Positions 22,346 through 31,260 are shown, counted from the stretch's first letter. The stretch: DNA of 64,000 nucleotides from Unio delphinus (GCA_029339505.1 JAQISU010000070.1:2103501-2167500); one strand, 5' to 3'. Made by a program: numbers and translations. The notes: generated by a model from the letters alone, not told the origin.

Positions 22346-23245
22346 ATGACGTCCCTTCAGTCTCATCTTCCCATCAAATTGATTCGTGCCTTGTACGGCA
22401 TCAGTCGCGAAAAAAATCCACAAAGACGTGCTCACGTCTTAGAAGCCAGTCTCAAAGAAGTCTTACGATGGTTTACGGTGACAGCACGTCAAATACTGCA
22501 AGGCATCATTCACATTCCACATCAAACCAAACGCTTTTTTGACAGAAACAATGTAGCCTTGACGCAACTGGCCAATCCTCGCATTGACACTCACACCAAA
22601 AAGCAAATCATATTGAAACCTGGAGGTAGTGGTTCTCTAGGAGGTGTCATCATTCGTTCCCTTTTAAAATGGGATCCCAATACTCCCAAAGTTCACCCCA
22701 AGAAGAAAACAAAAAAAGTCAAACAAACCCCTAAGAAAAAGAACAAGGGTGCCAAGACCAAAACACAGAAAAAGAAAAGTCCACAGACAAAAGCGGTCAC
22801 CCGCAAGAAAGGCACTTCGGCCAGGACACAACCTTACCTTCGTCAACCACGACCTGTAAGAAAAGATCTACAAGGACGTTTGGCAGGGACTACGTTGCCA
22901 GTAGCCTCAGGGGCTGTCACTTCTCCGTTGCGGGTGATGCCAGCCAAACCCAATTTGACACCCGTTTTTCCTAATTTGATGAAACATTGGAAATCTGCGT
23001 CTCCCAAAACGTCTCCTCCACCGGAGACACCCTCGTCCACATTAGCGTCAGTAGCAGCTGCTCACAAAGTACCTGCCCCGAAAGTGAAAGTCCAAGAAAG
23101 ATCTGGCATGTTAAAGAGTTTACTAGATTTGTCCAAACAAGAACTGTCCCGATTGAGTCCGTTGCGAACCCCTTCACGACGTGTGTTACCTGCCATGAAG
23201 TTGATACGACGCAAAGATAATCAGTGGCGACGCATTCCAGTATAA
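22346..23245 (+). CDS. Lys-rich core-like structural protein (299 aa)
   Basis: The start is the ATG at 22346. An N-terminal helical region is followed by a conserved-looking segment at 79-108 (TKKQIILKPGGSGSLGGVIIRSLL). Its Gly turn between Lys/Ile stretches resembles a motif I know from many Polinton and virophage-like proteins. Residues 118-160 are almost pure Lys/Pro/Thr, and the rest is basic and Pro-rich. A DNA-binding core or minor virion protein is likely by analogy with adenoviral core proteins. The next gene's TATAAAAA overlaps its stop codon. Confidence 0.75.
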   Translation: MTSLQSHLPIKLIRALYGISREKNPQRRAHVLEASLKEVLRWFTVTARQILQGIIHIPHQTKRFFDRNNVALTQLANPRIDTHTKKQIILKPGGSGSLGGVIIRSLLKWDPNTPKVHPKKKTKKVKQTPKKKNKGAKTKTQKKKSPQTKAVTRKKGTSARTQPYLRQPRPVRKDLQGRLAGTTLPVASGAVTSPLRVMPAKPNLTPVFPNLMKHWKSASPKTSPPPETPSSTLASVAAAHKVPAPKVKVQERSGMLKSLLDLSKQELSRLSPLRTPSRRVLPAMKLIRRKDNQWRRIPV

Positions 23246-23248
23246 AAA
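23241..23248 (+). promoter_or_regulatory. TATA box of the 23312 gene, overlapping the previous stop
   Basis: TATAAAAA overlaps the TAA ending the 22346 gene and lies 71 bp before the ATG at 23312. Confidence 0.65.
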
Positions 23249-23311
23249 TATGACTTGAAGACCACGACGTCAATCAGTATTTTTTTCTGTATCACTACTG
23301 AACACTCAAGA

Positions 23312-23536
23312 ATGACTCCTCAAAAACGTGCACACCATCACTACCCTCGATTTTCTGCTGCCCAAAAAGGAGCTGGAAAAAGACAATCTCGTTATCGTAC
23401 CAAAGGCTTAAAAACCAAACATCGACGTCCTTTCCTCCAAAGACGTAGTCTTTTAAAGAAAAAGAAGTGTCACCAAAAAGGAGGATCCTTTGGTAATTTT
23501 GTGAAAGACATTGTTACCTTTTTGACGAAGCGGTAG
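23312..23536 (+). CDS. Short basic core-like protein, first of three (74 aa)
   Basis: The start is the ATG at 23312; the longer frame begins with TTG. The protein is mostly Arg/Lys (RRSLLKKKK), then GGSFGNFVKDIVTFL, a Gly-Gly-Phe turn followed by a hydrophobic helix. That layout is like adenoviral protein X (mu) relatives in Polintons. It is probably a DNA-condensing virion peptide. Confidence 0.7.
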   Translation: MTPQKRAHHHYPRFSAAQKGAGKRQSRYRTKGLKTKHRRPFLQRRSLLKKKKCHQKGGSFGNFVKDIVTFLTKR

Positions 23537-23612
23537 TTCCCCAAAAAGTAGATAAAAGAGAGTGTGTACCAAGTCATTGACACTAGTAATATTGTGAAAC
23601 GAACAAGCAAAG

Positions 23613-23843
23613 ATGTCACCTCGCAGAAAACATTCTTCTTCACCCCACAAAGGAAAGAAAAGGAAAGGACGTTTAGCCAAACATCGACACGTTCATCGTC
23701 CAAAGTCCCAAAAGAAAATATCCGTCCGTCAAAAGAAAAAGATGCTGGTGCAACGCGGAGGATTTTTCCTACCCCATGATCTCTTTCCAGAAAAAGTGAT
23801 ACCACTTATAAATCAAGTGATGGCACAACAAAAAAAAAGATAA
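23613..23843 (+). CDS. Short basic core-like protein, second of three (76 aa)
   Basis: Its N-terminus (MSPRRK) and its VRQKKKMLVQRGGF segment are nearly identical to the third copy at 23901, but the approximately 60-residue helical domain between them is missing. It therefore looks like a deletion derivative made by tandem duplication. The leader before the ATG (CGAACAAGCAAAG) and a GATAAAAG box are also shared. Probably a virion core peptide. Confidence 0.7.
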   Translation: MSPRRKHSSSPHKGKKRKGRLAKHRHVHRPKSQKKISVRQKKKMLVQRGGFFLPHDLFPEKVIPLINQVMAQQKKR

Positions 23844-23900
23844 AAGAGGGTGTGTTTCAAGTCATGGACGTCAGTGGTATTGTGGAACGAACAAGCAAAG

Positions 23901-24365
23901 ATGTCACCTCGCAGAAAATATTTTTCTACACCTCACAAAGGAAAGAAAAAGAAAGGACTACCTCCTCGTTTGGTCAAACACGGAGACGTGTTGTCTGTCC
24001 TGTCCAAAGCCTCTCCACCCATGCGAAAACAAATCATTAAAACGGCTTCCAAAGATGTCATCGATACCGTGTGCGAATGTTGTTTGAATGTCTTGAAAGG
24101 CACGATACCTTTGTCTTCACACCAGAAAAAATGCTTAGCCAAACATCGACACGTTCTTCGTCAAATGGTCCAAAAGAAAATACCCGTCCGTCAAAAGAAA
24201 AAAATGTTGGTGCAACGCGGAGGATTTTTACCTTTTCTTCTTCCTGTGTTGGGAGGATTAGCGAAATCCGGTATCCTATCCAGCATATTACCAGGTTTTT
24301 TACAAGGGATGACACAAGGGATGTCCCCAGGGATGCACCAAGGGATGGCCCCAAGGTATGGGTAG
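23901..24365 (+). CDS. Core-like protein with helical domain and GGF tail, third of three (154 aa)
   Basis: The start is the ATG at 23901. Residues 25-100 form a helical domain (LSKASPPMRKQIIKTAS, CECCLNVLKGTIPLSSHQKK) of a kind I know from many animal Polinton proteins. Then come RQKKKMLVQRGGFLP (97-111) and a hydrophobic helix, the pX-like ending. The C-terminus is a Met/Gly/Gln repeat (QGM, PGM, HQGM). Likely a minor capsid or core protein. A GATAAAAG box overlaps the stop of the previous copy. Confidence 0.75.
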   Translation: MSPRRKYFSTPHKGKKKKGLPPRLVKHGDVLSVLSKASPPMRKQIIKTASKDVIDTVCECCLNVLKGTIPLSSHQKKCLAKHRHVLRQMVQKKIPVRQKKKMLVQRGGFLPFLLPVLGGLAKSGILSSILPGFLQGMTQGMSPGMHQGMAPRYG

Positions 24366-24402
24366 CAATATGTATGATCCTTCCAGAAGATAAAAGGGAT
24401 CC

Positions 24403-25074
24403 ATGAAGCACCACGATCTCAGACGTAACCTTTGGAAGCCCATGGAAGGACGAAAACTGACTTTGGTTCCTTACAAACGATGGATAGAATACCATCGTTG
24501 GCAAGAACAACGTACCCCCCATTTACCACCCAATCCTGATTTGAACGAGATGTCCCAATTACAACACGAATTGCAATCCTTGCTGCATCGCCACGATTTG
24601 TCCGAAACCGAAAAATCGCAAAAGTACGGTCAACTTCTGCAACGACTACAACTCTTTCATCGGAAAGCTGTGGAACAAACAGCTCTACCCACACTGTCCG
24701 ATTTGAAGGCACTAATGAATAATCCGTCGCCTTTACCCTCTACAGTAGCCAAAACAGACGTCACCCCACCATTACCCAAGGAAGAAAAAGAACCCCATGA
24801 TCTCTTTCAAACACCCACTGCTACTCCCATTCCGAGTAAGATTGCCGCTTCCTTATTGACCCCTTCTCCCACGCCCCAACGAGAAGAACTCAAAACTTGG
24901 GTTAAAAAGATGATGGCTACTCCTGCTTCAACAGAAGTGAAAAAAAAAAGAAAGGAAACCAGAGGTGAGAAAAGAAAAGAAGACCAAAGCTATCTCATTA
25001 CCTCCGCCACCACCACCACCACCACCACCACCAGCACCCTCGACGTCAACTCCTGTGGCACATCGGACACGTAA
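24403..25074 (+). CDS. Conserved Polinton protein with C-terminal frame break (223 aa as read)
   Basis: The N-terminus (KLTLVPYKRW) and a helical block (LQHELQSLLHRHDLSETEKSQKYGQLLQRL, about 53-84) match a small protein type found in most animal Polintons. Pro/Thr/Ser-rich sequence follows. After a run of ten A at 24940-24949, the annotated frame gives an unnatural Thr run. The next frame instead gives a Pro run and a protein-like C-terminus ending at 25144 (ILEEWVTY). A one-base slip at the A10 tract, by mutation, assembly error or programmed slippage, is likely. Confidence 0.7.
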   Translation: MKHHDLRRNLWKPMEGRKLTLVPYKRWIEYHRWQEQRTPHLPPNPDLNEMSQLQHELQSLLHRHDLSETEKSQKYGQLLQRLQLFHRKAVEQTALPTLSDLKALMNNPSPLPSTVAKTDVTPPLPKEEKEPHDLFQTPTATPIPSKIAASLLTPSPTPQREELKTWVKKMMATPASTEVKKKRKETRGEKRKEDQSYLITSATTTTTTTTSTLDVNSCGTSDT

Positions 25075-25152
25075 AACCGTTTCCAAACCACCTGCATTTC
25101 GTCCCACCCAAAGCAATATCCTCGAAGAGTGGGTCACTTATTAACCTAAACC

Positions 25153-26265
25153 ATGGAGAAGGTCTTAGCCAGCATTTATTACGATCCAGCTCACCCTGCA
25201 GGTTACGGAGGCATTCAGAAATTGTATCGTGCTGCCAAAACTCGCTTGAAAAAGCTCCGTTTACCTACAGTACAACGATGGTTACAAGAACAAGCGACGT
25301 ACACTTTACACAAACCCATTCGACGAAAATTTCACAGAAGTCGCACTCAAGTGGAAGGCATCGATCATCAATGGCAAGCCGATTTAGCCGATGTCTCTCA
25401 TTTAGCCACCTACAATCGTGGCTACAAATATTTGTTTTGTGTCATCGACGTCTTTTCTAAATTTGCCTGGGTCGTACCATTGACATCCAAATCGAGCGGA
25501 GAGTTAGTACGAGCTTTGCAACTGGTGTTGAAACAAAGTGGTCGTCACCCTCTTCGATGGCAAACCGACAAAGGTACCGAATTTCTAAACCAAGCTTTCC
25601 AACGAGAATTAAAGAAACGTGACATTCATTTTTTCACCACCGAAAATCCTGAAACCAAAGCCAGTATCGTGGAACGTTTTCAACGTACCTTGAAAGAACG
25701 CATGTGGAAATATTTTACGCATCAACACACTCTCAAGTACATCGACGTCTTACCGCACTTAGTCCAAGCCTACAATCAATCTTACCATAGAAGCATTGGA
25801 CGTGCCCCACAAGAGGTGACACCTGACAACGAAGTGACTGTTTTTGAGCGTCTGTTTGGTACGTCCCGAACGAGGGCTGTCCCCAAGAAAGGCGGAGAAG
25901 TGTTAACCCCGGGAGATTGGGTACGCATTGGTAAAACCAAACGCACTTTCGACAAAGGTTACTTACCCAATTGGACCACCGAATTGTTTCGTGTTACTGG
26001 ACGAGTGCGCCATCGTCATCCTACCGTCTATAAATTGGAAGACATGAACGGAGAAGTATTAAAAGGAACGTTTTACTTGCCTGAGTTACAACGTGTTACC
26101 AAAAAAGAAGACGACGTGTACGACATTGAAAGCATTCTCGAACGAAGAACTCGTAAAGTAGGAAAACGACGTGTCAAAGAAGTCAAAGTACGTTGGAAAG
26201 GATATCCTCCTAGTTTTGATTCTTGGATTGACGCTGCCCAAGTCATCGACTATAAAAAGAAGTGA
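25153..26265 (+). CDS. INT: Retroviral-type DDE integrase with chromodomain (370 aa)
   Basis: It inserts the linear element into host DNA, giving the 6-bp duplication seen here. The rve catalytic core has D77 (WQADLAD), D139 (TDKGTEF) and E174 (SIVERF), with 34 residues between the last two. Near 325-365 a C-terminal chromodomain (YDIESILERR, VRWKGYP, DSWI) could steer insertion to modified histone tails. The start at 25153 (MEKVLAS) comes 9 nt after the alternative-frame stop of the preceding gene. The frame is intact and probably active. Confidence 0.96.
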   Translation: MEKVLASIYYDPAHPAGYGGIQKLYRAAKTRLKKLRLPTVQRWLQEQATYTLHKPIRRKFHRSRTQVEGIDHQWQADLADVSHLATYNRGYKYLFCVIDVFSKFAWVVPLTSKSSGELVRALQLVLKQSGRHPLRWQTDKGTEFLNQAFQRELKKRDIHFFTTENPETKASIVERFQRTLKERMWKYFTHQHTLKYIDVLPHLVQAYNQSYHRSIGRAPQEVTPDNEVTVFERLFGTSRTRAVPKKGGEVLTPGDWVRIGKTKRTFDKGYLPNWTTELFRVTGRVRHRHPTVYKLEDMNGEVLKGTFYLPELQRVTKKEDDVYDIESILERRTRKVGKRRVKEVKVRWKGYPPSFDSWIDAAQVIDYKKK

Positions 26266-26270
26266 CCATC

Positions 26271-26690
26271 ATGCCCTTCAATACAGCTTCAGCAACCACA
26301 GTGACTACTCCTTCACCCACATCATCTCTGCAAGATTTACAAAAGCAACCCTTGTGGGTGTGGTGTGGAGAACGTGTCCCTAAAACCCAAATCGTTTTTT
26401 TCTGTCAAATCTTTGTGGTATATTGTGTCATTGGTGCAGCCATTGCTAATTTGAGTTTACAACAAGGAGACAAACAATTGTGGACCATTTTACTCAGCAG
26501 TTGCATCGGGTATCTTCTTCCCAATCCTTCCCTGAAATACTCTTACAACGGGAACAACAGTAACAATATTGGGAGCCTTGCGTCCAACGTTAGTCATTCT
26601 CCTGACAGTCACCCTTCCAATCACAATCCTCTTTTAGACACTCCTTTAACCTCGAGTGACTCCTCGGACAGAACAACATTGGAATTATGA
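26271..26690 (+). CDS. Two-helix membrane protein conserved in Polintons (139 aa)
   Basis: The start is the ATG at 26271. A WVWCGERVPKTQIVFF lead-in precedes two hydrophobic segments (about 41-60 and 71-88), the second ending SSCIGYLLPNPSLK. This Gly-Tyr-Leu-Leu-Pro-Asn-Pro ending is one I know from other Polintons. The C-terminus is Ser/Asn-rich. It overlaps the next gene by ATGA, suggesting coupled expression. Possibly a virion membrane or entry-associated component; function unproven. Confidence 0.75.
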   Translation: MPFNTASATTVTTPSPTSSLQDLQKQPLWVWCGERVPKTQIVFFCQIFVVYCVIGAAIANLSLQQGDKQLWTILLSSCIGYLLPNPSLKYSYNGNNSNNIGSLASNVSHSPDSHPSNHNPLLDTPLTSSDSSDRTTLEL

Positions 26691-27619
26691 ACCACACTAT
26701 TAACCAATTTTACTTAACGTTACCCAGTGACAGTTCCATGAAGGTGTTTCCTAAGAACACGTTGTGCTGTTACACGGCTAAATTACCTCAAGCCATGCAT
26801 TTGGATCAAGATGCTCATTGGGAAGTAGCTTTAGTGGAAATGATACACCCGACACAAATCAAAAACATCGTCGAAAATCAAAACACTTTTTCAGTACAAG
26901 TGTATGACACGGATTTGCAAAAATCATTAAACGACCGAGACAAAATCCTTATCGATGAGGGGATAATAAAAGAGCAGAACGCCATAACTAATCTGGCTAC
27001 CTATCATTTCAAGATCCCTTCAGGCTATTATTTTAGTGGTCAACATTTAGTGACTACGATTGCAAACAAGTTCAATACAGTGTTTGGTAAACCCCTGGAC
27101 AAAACTGAAAAAAGTGTTACCTTTGAGTACCATAAAGTGGCTCGTCGCCTCCTGATGAAATTTTCAAAGGATAAAATGATAGGCATTACCTTTTGTCCTG
27201 AATTGTTTGATATTTTGGGTGGAGACGTCGAGATGACTAAGAAGCAAAAGCAAATACCAAGCATAACCACTAACTTGGATTTTGCAAAATATTTTCGATC
27301 CCCTGTAGAATTGAACCAAGGTCTCAACTTGATGTTTGTGTACTCCGATGTGGCAGAGTACAACGTGGTAGGACACACCTCTGCACCGTTACTGCGTGTC
27401 ATTCCTTTCAAAGTGGACTCTGTCACCGCTGACGAGGAAGGTGGAAATACCTATCACGTTCACCGCGAATTTGTACATCCTCATTATTTGCCTGTCAGTA
27501 AGTCGTATTTCGACAGTGTCAACATTACTATAAAAGGAGAACTAGGTCAAAATATTCCATTTACCAAAGGGAAAGTCACAGTGAAACTCCATTTTCAAAA
27601 ACGATTCTCCAACAACTGA
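26687..27619 (+). CDS. Penton-type minor capsid protein (310 aa)
   Basis: The N-terminus (FYLTLPSDSSMKVFPKNT, then HWEVALVEMIHP) is the signature of the single-jelly-roll minor capsid (penton) protein of Polintons. It should form the pentameric vertices. It starts inside the previous stop (ATGA overlap) and its neighbours are also capsid genes. Frame intact. Confidence 0.9.
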   Translation: MNHTINQFYLTLPSDSSMKVFPKNTLCCYTAKLPQAMHLDQDAHWEVALVEMIHPTQIKNIVENQNTFSVQVYDTDLQKSLNDRDKILIDEGIIKEQNAITNLATYHFKIPSGYYFSGQHLVTTIANKFNTVFGKPLDKTEKSVTFEYHKVARRLLMKFSKDKMIGITFCPELFDILGGDVEMTKKQKQIPSITTNLDFAKYFRSPVELNQGLNLMFVYSDVAEYNVVGHTSAPLLRVIPFKVDSVTADEEGGNTYHVHREFVHPHYLPVSKSYFDSVNITIKGELGQNIPFTKGKVTVKLHFQKRFSNN

Positions 27620-27626
27620 AAAAGTG

Positions 27627-28067
27627 ATGTATCCTGTGTACCAAGGAGTCACTCGACAACGAGGACATGGTTTAGGAGATATGTTTAAATCAGCCTTTCG
27701 TTCCGTGGTCCCTGTTTTGAAACCGATGGTGACACGAGGATTGCACACCTTAAAAGATGCCGCATTGACTCACGGCAAAGATTTTCTTTACAATGTTCTC
27801 ATTGACAAACAAAACCCTAAAGAAGCTTTTTTGAGAGCAGGCAAAAATGCCTTGCTTCAAACGGGTAAAGAGATTTTGGGTCGACGAGAAAGTCCTATAA
27901 ATGCCCTGAACGGTACCGAGTCTGACATTCCTGCTTCCCTGACGACACAGCAAGGACAAGGTAGAAAGCGTCGACGAAGACACCCTTTCAAAAGTCTCCG
28001 TACCTCTAAAGTGAGAAAGACGAAGAAAAAAAGAACCGCTCGAGACTTAGACATTTTTGATTATTAA
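27627..28067 (+). CDS. pVI-like minor virion protein (146 aa)
   Basis: The start is the ATG at 27627 (MYPVYQG). A Gly-rich turn (GHGLGDMFKSAFRSVVPVLKP) opens an amphipathic helical region, followed by QNPKEAFLRAGKNALLQTGKEIL and a basic tail (GRKRRRRHPFK). The pattern matches the small protein encoded next to the capsid genes in many Polintons, comparable to adenovirus pVI, which can be membrane-active and is cleaved by the protease. Confidence 0.75.
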   Translation: MYPVYQGVTRQRGHGLGDMFKSAFRSVVPVLKPMVTRGLHTLKDAALTHGKDFLYNVLIDKQNPKEAFLRAGKNALLQTGKEILGRRESPINALNGTESDIPASLTTQQGQGRKRRRRHPFKSLRTSKVRKTKKKRTARDLDIFDY

Positions 28068-28095
28068 AAGTGAAGAGAAAAAACCTAAAGAAAAA

Positions 28096-29403
28096 ATGAT
28101 GCACCAAGAATCTTGTGCCTGTTCCAAGTCGGAACTAGATCTCTTTGCCATGCCACCCACCATGACGACCATGCAAGAAGCCCAATGGGTTGAATTTCAT
28201 CCCGTCTCCTCTTTGACAGATTCAGCTCCCATCGAGTTTGAAATCAAAGGACAACCCGAAGATTACATCGATCTCAATAACAGTTACTTGTATTTGAAAG
28301 TGAAAGTGGCCAAATCGGCTGACAACAACGGTGTAGCAGACGCGAACGAAGTAGCTCCCGTCAACAATTTCATGCATTCCTTGTTCAGCGAAGTGGATTT
28401 GTACATGAATAACAAACTGGTCAGCAGTAGCATGGATACTTACCCTTACCGAGCGTACCTCGAAAATCTTTTGACGTACGGAAAAGAAGCCAAGAACACT
28501 CATCTAGATGCTTGCGTGGTATGGAAACCTGACACCGCAAATAAGTTTAACACCGTAGTCACAGAAGCGAAAGACGGCAATGAGGGTTTTATCGAGCGTC
28601 ATAAGAAAATTGTAAATCGTAGTTTAGAACTGTTCGATCGTTTGCATTTGGACATGTGGTTTCAAGAGAAGTATTTGCTGAACGGAGTAGATATTCGCTT
28701 GAGACTGAATCGAAGTAGTACTGCTTTCCATTTGATGGCTCATGCCAACGAATACAAAACCATGATCCAAGAAGCCAGGTTATACGTGCGTCGCGTGGAA
28801 GTGTTACCTAAAGTGGGAAATGACATCAGTCACACTTTGAGCAGAACGACAGCCAAGTATCCGATACGGCGTGTGGAAGTCAAAACTTTCACCATTGCCT
28901 CTGGACTCCAATCTAAGATCGAAGATCATCTGTTCCAAGGACAGTTACCCAAACGTTTATTCATTGGTATCGTCAAGAATTCAGCCTTCAACGGTGCCCA
29001 CGATCAAAATCCTTTCGAGTTTAAGCACTACAATGTATCCAAAATTGAAGTCAGTCGCGATGGCAAAACTTTGTGTACCAGACCCTTCGAACCCAAGTTT
29101 ACCGCGAAGAATTACTTGAGGTCGTACTTGTCACTGTACGAAGCCACAGGACAGTTAGGAACCAACACCAGTCACGGTATTTCCTACGAAGATTATGCAG
29201 AAGGTTACACATTGTGGGCTTTTGATTTCACTCCAGACCAAGGCAGCGACGAGGGACATTTCCACCCTATAAAATCAGGACAACTGCGTGTGGAACTTCA
29301 GTTTGAAAAGGCTCTTACCGACACGGTGAATGTCATTCTGTATGCTGAATTCGATAATACCATAGAAATCAACAGTTTGAGAGAAGTCATTCTAGACTAT
29401 TAG
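28096..29403 (+). CDS. MCP: Major capsid protein, double jelly roll (435 aa)
   Basis: The start is the ATG at 28096 (MMHQES); the longer frame begins with TTG inside the previous gene. The N-terminal SELDLFAMPPTMTTMQ and the strands VEFHPVSSL, PIEFEIKGQPEDYIDL, YLYLKVKVAK, MHSLFSEVDLYMNNKLVS are characteristic of Polinton hexon-like major capsid proteins. It should build pseudo-hexagonal trimers of an icosahedral shell. Frame intact and in synteny with the penton and protease. Confidence 0.93.
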   Translation: MMHQESCACSKSELDLFAMPPTMTTMQEAQWVEFHPVSSLTDSAPIEFEIKGQPEDYIDLNNSYLYLKVKVAKSADNNGVADANEVAPVNNFMHSLFSEVDLYMNNKLVSSSMDTYPYRAYLENLLTYGKEAKNTHLDACVVWKPDTANKFNTVVTEAKDGNEGFIERHKKIVNRSLELFDRLHLDMWFQEKYLLNGVDIRLRLNRSSTAFHLMAHANEYKTMIQEARLYVRRVEVLPKVGNDISHTLSRTTAKYPIRRVEVKTFTIASGLQSKIEDHLFQGQLPKRLFIGIVKNSAFNGAHDQNPFEFKHYNVSKIEVSRDGKTLCTRPFEPKFTAKNYLRSYLSLYEATGQLGTNTSHGISYEDYAEGYTLWAFDFTPDQGSDEGHFHPIKSGQLRVELQFEKALTDTVNVILYAEFDNTIEINSLREVILDY

Positions 29404-29408
29404 ACACT

Positions 29409-29909
29409 ATGGAAGACCCTTGTCCTTCTTTGAATAGTGGAGAATCCATGGAATGGGAGGCTACAGAAAAAGCAGTTCCCGAAGACCAAAAAGAAGAAGA
29501 AGTAGTGATCATGCAATCCAGATGGCCAGAACAGGAACAACAGTTAGTGGCTTGTTTTGCACAACACTTGGAAGATAAAATGAGAGACCTGATTAAAAAA
29601 GATTGTTATGGATGTCAAATCGATCATCCCAGTCAAATTCAACACGATAAATGTATGATGATGAGTCAAGAAGAAAAATTGGATGATTATCTGAACGAAG
29701 CTTGGAGTCTCATCTCCGAAGAAGCCGTGTTACTTCAGTGGTATAAAGGCTTACGTGATCATTCCTCTCCTCCATTGTTTGCTCGAGAAATCGATCGCAT
29801 CGAAGCTCTCTTGGCCAAAAGTAAGGAGACGAAGCAAACCATCAGTTACTTGTCAGACCGTTTCAAACAAAAAGTCTGGATTGAATTGATGACTTATCAT
29901 CACCTGTGA
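29409..29909 (+). CDS. Acidic Polinton protein with CYGCQIDHPSQ motif (166 aa)
   Basis: ATG five nt after the capsid stop. The N-terminus is acidic; near residues 65-81, KDCYGCQIDHPSQIQHDKC carries a CxxC...H...C arrangement that could bind zinc. I have seen this DHPSQxxH motif in other animal Polinton proteins, but know of no function. The C-terminal half is predicted helical. Confidence 0.75.
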   Translation: MEDPCPSLNSGESMEWEATEKAVPEDQKEEEVVIMQSRWPEQEQQLVACFAQHLEDKMRDLIKKDCYGCQIDHPSQIQHDKCMMMSQEEKLDDYLNEAWSLISEEAVLLQWYKGLRDHSSPPLFAREIDRIEALLAKSKETKQTISYLSDRFKQKVWIELMTYHHL

Positions 29910-29946
29910 AGAAAGGAGAGAAAAACACAAGGCTACACAACAAAAA

Positions 29947-30504
29947 ATGGATACCTGGGAACTTTATTATCTTTTGAACCGTAGTTCGTACACTGCTTCT
30001 TGGAATCCTGTCGTGTGTGCTAAAGATGAACTACCTCATCGCAAACCTCAAGAGAATCAAGCTTATGTCATCAACACAGATGACAGTCATCTTCCAGGAA
30101 CTCACTGGGTAGCTGTCTACTTTCCTCAAGAGGGTTGTGCGGAGTATTTTGATTCGTATGGATTGCCTCCTTTCGAAGATGATATCATTGACTTTATGAG
30201 AAGAAATGCTCAGACGACACGATTCAATAATGTGAAATTACAAAGCACAGATTCTATGGTGTGTGGACAATATTGTATCTATTATCTGCATCATCGCAGT
30301 CTTGGATATTCTTTAGAACATTTAGTGACTTATTTTGATCGTCATTCGTCTCGAAACGATGACAAAGTAGATCGATGGTTTTGTGACCATTATGGTTATC
30401 TGTTGTCTTTAGCTAGGAAACGTAGTGTACATCAATCGCCCAATGATTTCCAACAGTGGAAATCTCAATTTAATTCACAACGTTGTCAACCATGTCAAAG
30501 ATAA
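29947..30504 (+). CDS. PRO: Adenain-like cysteine maturation protease (185 aa)
   Basis: Catalytic residues are visible: H53 in GTHWVAVYF, acidic D69 in YFDSYG, Q99 and C110 in CGQYCIYYL, the order of the adenovirus protease/Ulp1 fold (C5/C48). It would cleave minor capsid and core proteins during virion maturation. The length is usual for Polinton proteases. An AATAAA follows at 30602, after a short tandem repeat. Confidence 0.93.
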   Translation: MDTWELYYLLNRSSYTASWNPVVCAKDELPHRKPQENQAYVINTDDSHLPGTHWVAVYFPQEGCAEYFDSYGLPPFEDDIIDFMRRNAQTTRFNNVKLQSTDSMVCGQYCIYYLHHRSLGYSLEHLVTYFDRHSSRNDDKVDRWFCDHYGYLLSLARKRSVHQSPNDFQQWKSQFNSQRCQPCQR

Positions 30505-30523
30505 TGTATTGGTGTTATGGAAG

Positions 30524-30601
30524 AAAAAAAATGTTTGTTCTTTGAAATAATGTTTGTTCTTTGAAATAATGTTTGTTCTTTGAAATAATGTTTGTTATTT
30601 G
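30524..30601. repeat. 20-bp tandem repeat before the poly(A) signal of the protease gene
   Basis: AATGTTTGTTCTTTGAAAT recurs about four times, the last copy leading into GAATAAAA. It marks the switch from the core gene run to the right accessory arm. Confidence 0.85.
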
Positions 30602-30736
30602 AATAAAAATGTTGTGTTTTGAAAACCAATGCGTCTGTCGTTTGTTTTACATTTGTATTCATATAAATGCTCTTTGACTTTTCTTTCTATCCCTCACATC
30701 AAACTATCTAAACGTTTCAAAACCCTAAACCGCAGA

Positions 30737-30775
30737 GGGGTGTTTTCTATCACGTCCGCGCTTGAACCATATAAA
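30737..30775 (+). promoter_or_regulatory. Right-arm promoter: GGGGTGTTTTC box plus TATAAA
   Basis: GGGGTGTTTTCTATCACGTC followed by CGCGCTTGAACC and TATAAA (30770-30775), 60 bp before the ATG at 30830. The box recurs at 31526, 31595 and 32581. Confidence 0.75.
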
Positions 30776-30829
30776 GCAGGGGTAGTCTCCAGTCTGGCCA
30801 TCCATTGTTTGACTCATCCTCCTACGAAG

Positions 30830-31198
30830 ATGTGCTCAAGACTAGCTAAGCTGAACGAAGCTTATGTCACTCTGCATCGTATCAGACACAATCTGATGCC
30901 AAAGCCTGAAGAGATTGAGAATGTAAGAATGCTACAAGTAACGGAAGACCTCATAGAAGAACTCTTCAGAGAGGAAATTCAAAAAGAGAAAGAAGAATGG
31001 ACTGAGAAGTATCGACTTCAAAAGCAGCAGAGAGAGCAGAGAGAACAGCATCAGCAGCAGCAGCAACAGCAACAACATCAGCAGGAACCAGACAGAAGTT
31101 TTGTCGACTGTCGTGTGGACACAAAAGAGTTCTCTTTCTCTTTCCGAAGAAGCAGACCCTATCGTGTAGCCAAACGAGGACGCAATCTTAGACGATAA
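30830..31198 (+). CDS. Gln-rich coiled-coil accessory protein (122 aa)
   Basis: I chose ATG 30830 (MCSRLAKL) because the TATA box lies inside the longer open frame that begins at 30629. Residues about 15-65 are a charged coiled coil (LIEELFREEIQKEKEEW), then a poly-Gln tract (about 66-85), then a basic tail (SFRRSRPYRVAKRGR). Its layout resembles the 31685 protein. It ends in a histone-type hairpin. No family recognised. Confidence 0.75.
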   Translation: MCSRLAKLNEAYVTLHRIRHNLMPKPEEIENVRMLQVTEDLIEELFREEIQKEKEEWTEKYRLQKQQREQREQHQQQQQQQQHQQEPDRSFVDCRVDTKEFSFSFRRSRPYRVAKRGRNLRR

Positions 31199-31239
31199 AA
31201 GATTGTCATCCTTCCTCGTACACACAAACACAAAAAAAC

Positions 31240-31260
31240 AGCCCTTTTCAGGGCTACCCA
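31240..31260 (+). terminator. Histone-type 3' stem-loop with ACCCA, 30830 gene
   Basis: AGCCCTTTTCAGGGCT has a 6-bp stem and TTTC loop, with A-T at pair 1 where others have G-C (compensatory). ACCCA, the canonical metazoan histone cleavage context, follows directly, then CTCGAAAAGAAT nine nt later. Confidence 0.85.
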
